Shown here piece by piece: positions 61,185 through 64,000 of a DNA stretch of 64,000 nucleotides. The stretch is from positions 6,616,501-6,680,500 of the forward strand of contig JAQFVV010006255.1 in NCBI GenBank assembly GCA_028023455.1, written 5' to 3'. Within the stretch, counting starts at the first letter, position 1, and the number at the start of each line of letters is the position of its first letter. The DNA comes from Epiperipatus broadwayi (Eukaryota > Onychophora > Udeonychophora > Euonychophora > Peripatidae). The position numbers and the translations under genes are program-made. The notes beneath the pieces are model-generated. The model did no database searches and was not told where the DNA came from. It was given only the letters and a program-made list of their open reading frames with translations.

Positions 61185-63147
61185 GTAGGGAATTATTGCA
61201 GGTTTAATTGATAAAACTGAAGTAATTCCCAATCTATATTTGATTCTCTCTTTTAATTATTGTAATTATTATACACTCATTATAATCAAGTATTGAAAAA
61301 CGTAATAGTTAATATTAAATTCTTTTACATTGAACTAAGCATGCAGTTGAAAATTATACCTGTATATTGTGTCATTAACATGGTACCATGTGTATTGGCA
61401 TTCAGAGAGGGAATTGGAGATTGCTGAAAGAAAGAAATATGTATAGAATAATCATTTTATTAATAAGTAGGAAATTTATTGTTTTGATCACCCAGAGAAC
61501 AAAAAAATATGTGTATAATTAAAAGATAGAGATTAAAAATCAATATAATTACAATTAGTAAAGGAATAAATTTGTAATCTATCAAGACAAATCTTCTTAT
61601 AATTAAAGATGTCCAATCACAATGTCAGATCATAATAAGGGGAATTAGAAGAGAAATTTAATTTTAATCTTGTAAAGAAAAAATATACAACTAAATTGTT
61701 TTTTTTTTTGATCAAATATTTTTTTTGTAAAGTAATCATTTTATTCTGCTGTTAAAAGTATGTTATTGTACAGCCAAAAATGAGTACTATATTTAAAACA
61801 AAGAAAAAGTATGTTTATATTGTAAGTGATTTAAAAATAAATTAAAAGAAAATACATATTAAATTAACAATTGCATGGGATTAATACCCATAAGAATGAA
61901 AAAAAGAAAATGACAAAGTGTTTGTGCAGGAGAATGGAAGAGGATATATAGAATGATCCTGGAACTTTTAAAAACAGTTGTTTATCTTTTAGTTTTGGAG
62001 TACAGAAGTAAAAAACGATCCCTAGAAAAATTTAAAAGTGATTTACCATGTGAAAGCTTTTACCTATATCGGAGAAATGACTCGGATGCATTGCTAGATC
62101 CCCTATATATCCGGCAATGCCTTCTTCTGCTGAAAAGTTGCTTTGATTCCAGTTGCCATGCCTATATCACATAAAAGATCCCAGCAAGTTTATAATTGAA
62201 CCAATTCATGCAAGAACTCACGGACAAAATAGTAGTGAATAAGGAACCTTAAAATTCTTGGCCATGGTAACATTACATACAGCTATCTAGTAAGAAAAAA
62301 TCTCTGATAAGATCTAAGAAATATATCAATGTAAAAGCTTTCTTTTTATTTACTTCTTAGTTCTTGACAAAATATATATAAACCTAAACGATGAACTAGA
62401 ACTTAATAATGAACTTTCTCAAAGAACTTTATTAGTGCCACTAATACAAAAAAATAATGTAATATTCTGTATATGTATTATTCATATTAATTTCTACTAA
62501 TAATTATATGTAATAAATGTTATTATTGTATAAGAAGGAGATGGTACAAGTGAATAAATTGTAACTTTATTACCTTGTTATTTTATTAAATGTTATTTTA
62601 AAATTAGAATTCAGCAATCTTAGTAATTCTTAAATTAGCTCTGGGAATGAATGTTAATATGCTTAATTAGTTTGTGATATCAGAATAGGGAAATATTCCC
62701 CAAAAAGAACTAATAATGAGTTAACTAACATTGAGACAGTGTGTTCAGTGGACCACTTCACTGATATTGGTGCCTGAAAAATAAAAGCTCTCTCAAGTTT
62801 AAGCAGGTGATACTAAACGAAGTAATAATAAATTTGCATTTCTAGAAAAATATATTACCACCTGGGGTTTGGATGGCCAGGAAAGATAATTGTGGCTTCT
62901 GAGTAATTCATTTACTAATTATTTGTTTGAGGTCCTGATTTGGTCATTCTAATTTATTAACCATATATATGCATCTCAAGATTAAGAAATTATATATGTA
63001 TGAATGTATGTGTGCAGTTTGATAGATATAGGTTAAAAATCCACATGACATGGGAATAGAGGGTTAATAAAATATACCTACTCAGTTCAATATTGACCAT
63101 AATTCTGGCAGTTGTCTGCTGAAAGTATGCTTAGTGCAATGTAAATT

Positions 63148-63356
63148 ATTGAATATGAACAATGATAAAGATATGTGTAAGAGAAATGCATTCTGGGCCA
63201 ACAGATGAATACAGGCTCAGCACAAAATGTGAATCTTGGGGATATTTTTTTTCACATGTTTTTAGTCATATGTTTATGATTACACTCTTCCACAAGGTAT
63301 TAAAAGTAGATAGAAACCAGTCCCTATCTTGTGTGAGTGTGTTCTAGTGGAAATTA
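63148..63356 (-). repeat. Dispersed repeat, - copy
   Basis: Reverse complement partner of 60974-61184. It lies just 220 bp upstream of an exchanger exon. The open frame at 63162-63347 simply reads through it. Confidence 0.85.
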
Positions 63357-63575
63357 CATTACAGATATATTTATTCACTAAATGAGCTATTCAACGTGTT
63401 TTATTATTTATATTCAGTATTGATTAATTAGACTTTTTAGTCATTTAAAAAATCAATTTGTAAAAGATCTCCCAAAATATTAGTTGGTTGTATTTTAATC
63501 ATTTACTTTTACTGTTTTAAATATCTATATAATATTGATTAATTTCTTTTTATATATTTACGTATATATTTGCAG

Positions 63576-63793
63576 AATTACATTTTGTGGGATCGCTATG
63601 AAGCAGTATGTTGAAGCAAACATATCTCAAAAATCCCATACAACTGTTAAATATTTTATGAAAATGTTGAGTAATTGTTGTGAAACCATTATTTTCATGT
63701 TTTTGGGGCTTTCTACCGTTACTGATGAACATGATTGGAATACCTGGTTTGTTATACTCACGTTAATATTTTGTTTACTCTACAGATCTATAG
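63576..63793 (+). CDS. SLC9A: Na+/H+ exchanger (SLC9A/NHE), internal exon C
   Basis: 218 bp. The first base completes the Ala codon of exon B, then 72 codons, then the first base of a Gly codon. It encodes [31 protein letters not shown], the helix [15 protein letters not shown], and [19 protein letters not shown]. The ETIIFMFLG helix is a hallmark of NHEs. The Arg of LLYRSI matches the conserved membrane Arg (R425 in human NHE1). ITFCGI and WNTWFV point to the NHE3/Nhe2 branch, while [15 protein letters not shown] is shared with NHE1, so the paralogue remains open. Acceptor TTTGCAG, donor GTAAGT at 63794. Confidence 0.96.
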
Positions 63794-63892
63794 GTAAGTT
63801 TTTTCGGAATTTTTTTTAAATATTTAATTTTGTTTAAAAAGTGGTACTTTAATAAATATTTTTTAAAAAATAATTCTTTTAATTTATTACAG
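63794..63892 (+). other. Short exchanger intron, 99 bp
   Basis: GTAAGT at 63794, TTTATTACAG ending at 63892; phase 1, splitting a Gly codon. The body is A/T-rich without an insertion, in contrast to the two giant introns upstream. Confidence 0.93.
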
Positions 63893-64000
63893 GTGTAATT
63901 ATTTTTACTTGGATGGCAAATTATATTCGTTTAATTCGTTTAAATAAAGTAGAACAGTTTGTAATGGCATATGGCGGTTTACGAGGTGGTGTATCTTTCT
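63893..64000 (+). CDS. SLC9A: Na+/H+ exchanger (SLC9A/NHE), exon D, partial
   Basis: The exon continues beyond the window. After completing Gly it encodes VIIFTWMANYIRLIRLNKVE and QFVMAYGGLRGGVSF. The AYGGLRG motif is part of the transport domain, and its Arg is invariant in NHEs. Most relatives have GLRGAVAF or GLRGAIAF; here the Ala is Gly and the next Ala is Ser. The C-terminal cytoplasmic regulatory region, which separates NHE paralogues best, is not in the window. Confidence 0.95.

Larger units (their letters stand above)
49210..63575 (+). other. Exchanger intron, 14.4 kb
   Basis: Bounded by GTAAGT at 49210 and TTTGCAG at 63569-63575. Phase 2. Stretches without listed features (49210-51190, 52031-53346, 55666-56317, 56346-59133, 59651-60973, 61185-63147) are AT-rich and show no gene. 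Confidence 0.9.

Noticed and set aside
61953-62174. 73-codon open frame with PCESFYLYRRNDSDALLDP
   Set aside because: Looks less A/T-biased than most, but no splice sites, homologue or domain is recognisable; not called as a gene.

Overview
The window is metazoan nuclear DNA, strongly AT-rich by eye. It holds the middle of one protein-coding gene, a plasma-membrane-type Na+/H+ exchanger (SLC9A/NHE family), on the + strand. Four exons are visible with canonical AG/GT splice sites and matching phases: 18144-18610, 48953-49209, 63576-63793 and 63893-64000, the last cut by the window edge. The upstream exons, including the start codon, and the C-terminal regulatory exons lie outside or were not found. 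The joined protein (about 350 residues of the transport domain) reads most like the NHE3/insect Nhe2 branch. That resemblance, the long introns and the repeat families point to an invertebrate, probably a protostome; an arthropod such as a chelicerate would fit, but the sequence alone does not settle this.

Everything else is intron or upstream DNA filled with transposable-element remains. In 1-18143 there is a nearly full-length RTE-type LINE (3260-6486), a Jockey-like LINE (7425-10702) with (ATT)n tracts on both sides and a foldback element inserted near its 3' end, and a decayed Ty3/gypsy LTR retrotransposon (about 11788-17640) whose 3' LTR carries two later insertions.

The first intron (30.3 kb) holds a tRNA-like SINE remnant, short and long foldback elements (19049-19213, 29665-30078, 31629-32100, 47287-47444), two members of a terminal-inverted-repeat family with GGTA(C/T) ends and 8-bp target duplications (19985-20965 and 22712-23030), a second younger copy of the same RTE LINE (26299-28209), a third fragment of it (33551-33737), decayed unrecognised coding remnants (35633-36250), an inverted array of degenerate tandem repeats (43366-44740) and a Penelope-like GIY-YIG remnant on the - strand.

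The second intron (14.4 kb) holds an 800-bp palindrome with about 97% identical arms (51231-52030), a Penelope-like cluster whose order (GIY-YIG end, spacer module, then N-terminus and RT) suggests a tandem or pseudo-LTR arrangement, and two pairs of dispersed repeats in inverted orientation. The third intron is only 99 bp.

There is no operon or CRISPR and no convincing functional tRNA or rRNA. The strongest candidates for undescribed biology are the foldback/palindrome families and the Penelope-like arrangement, rather than a new cellular pathway.
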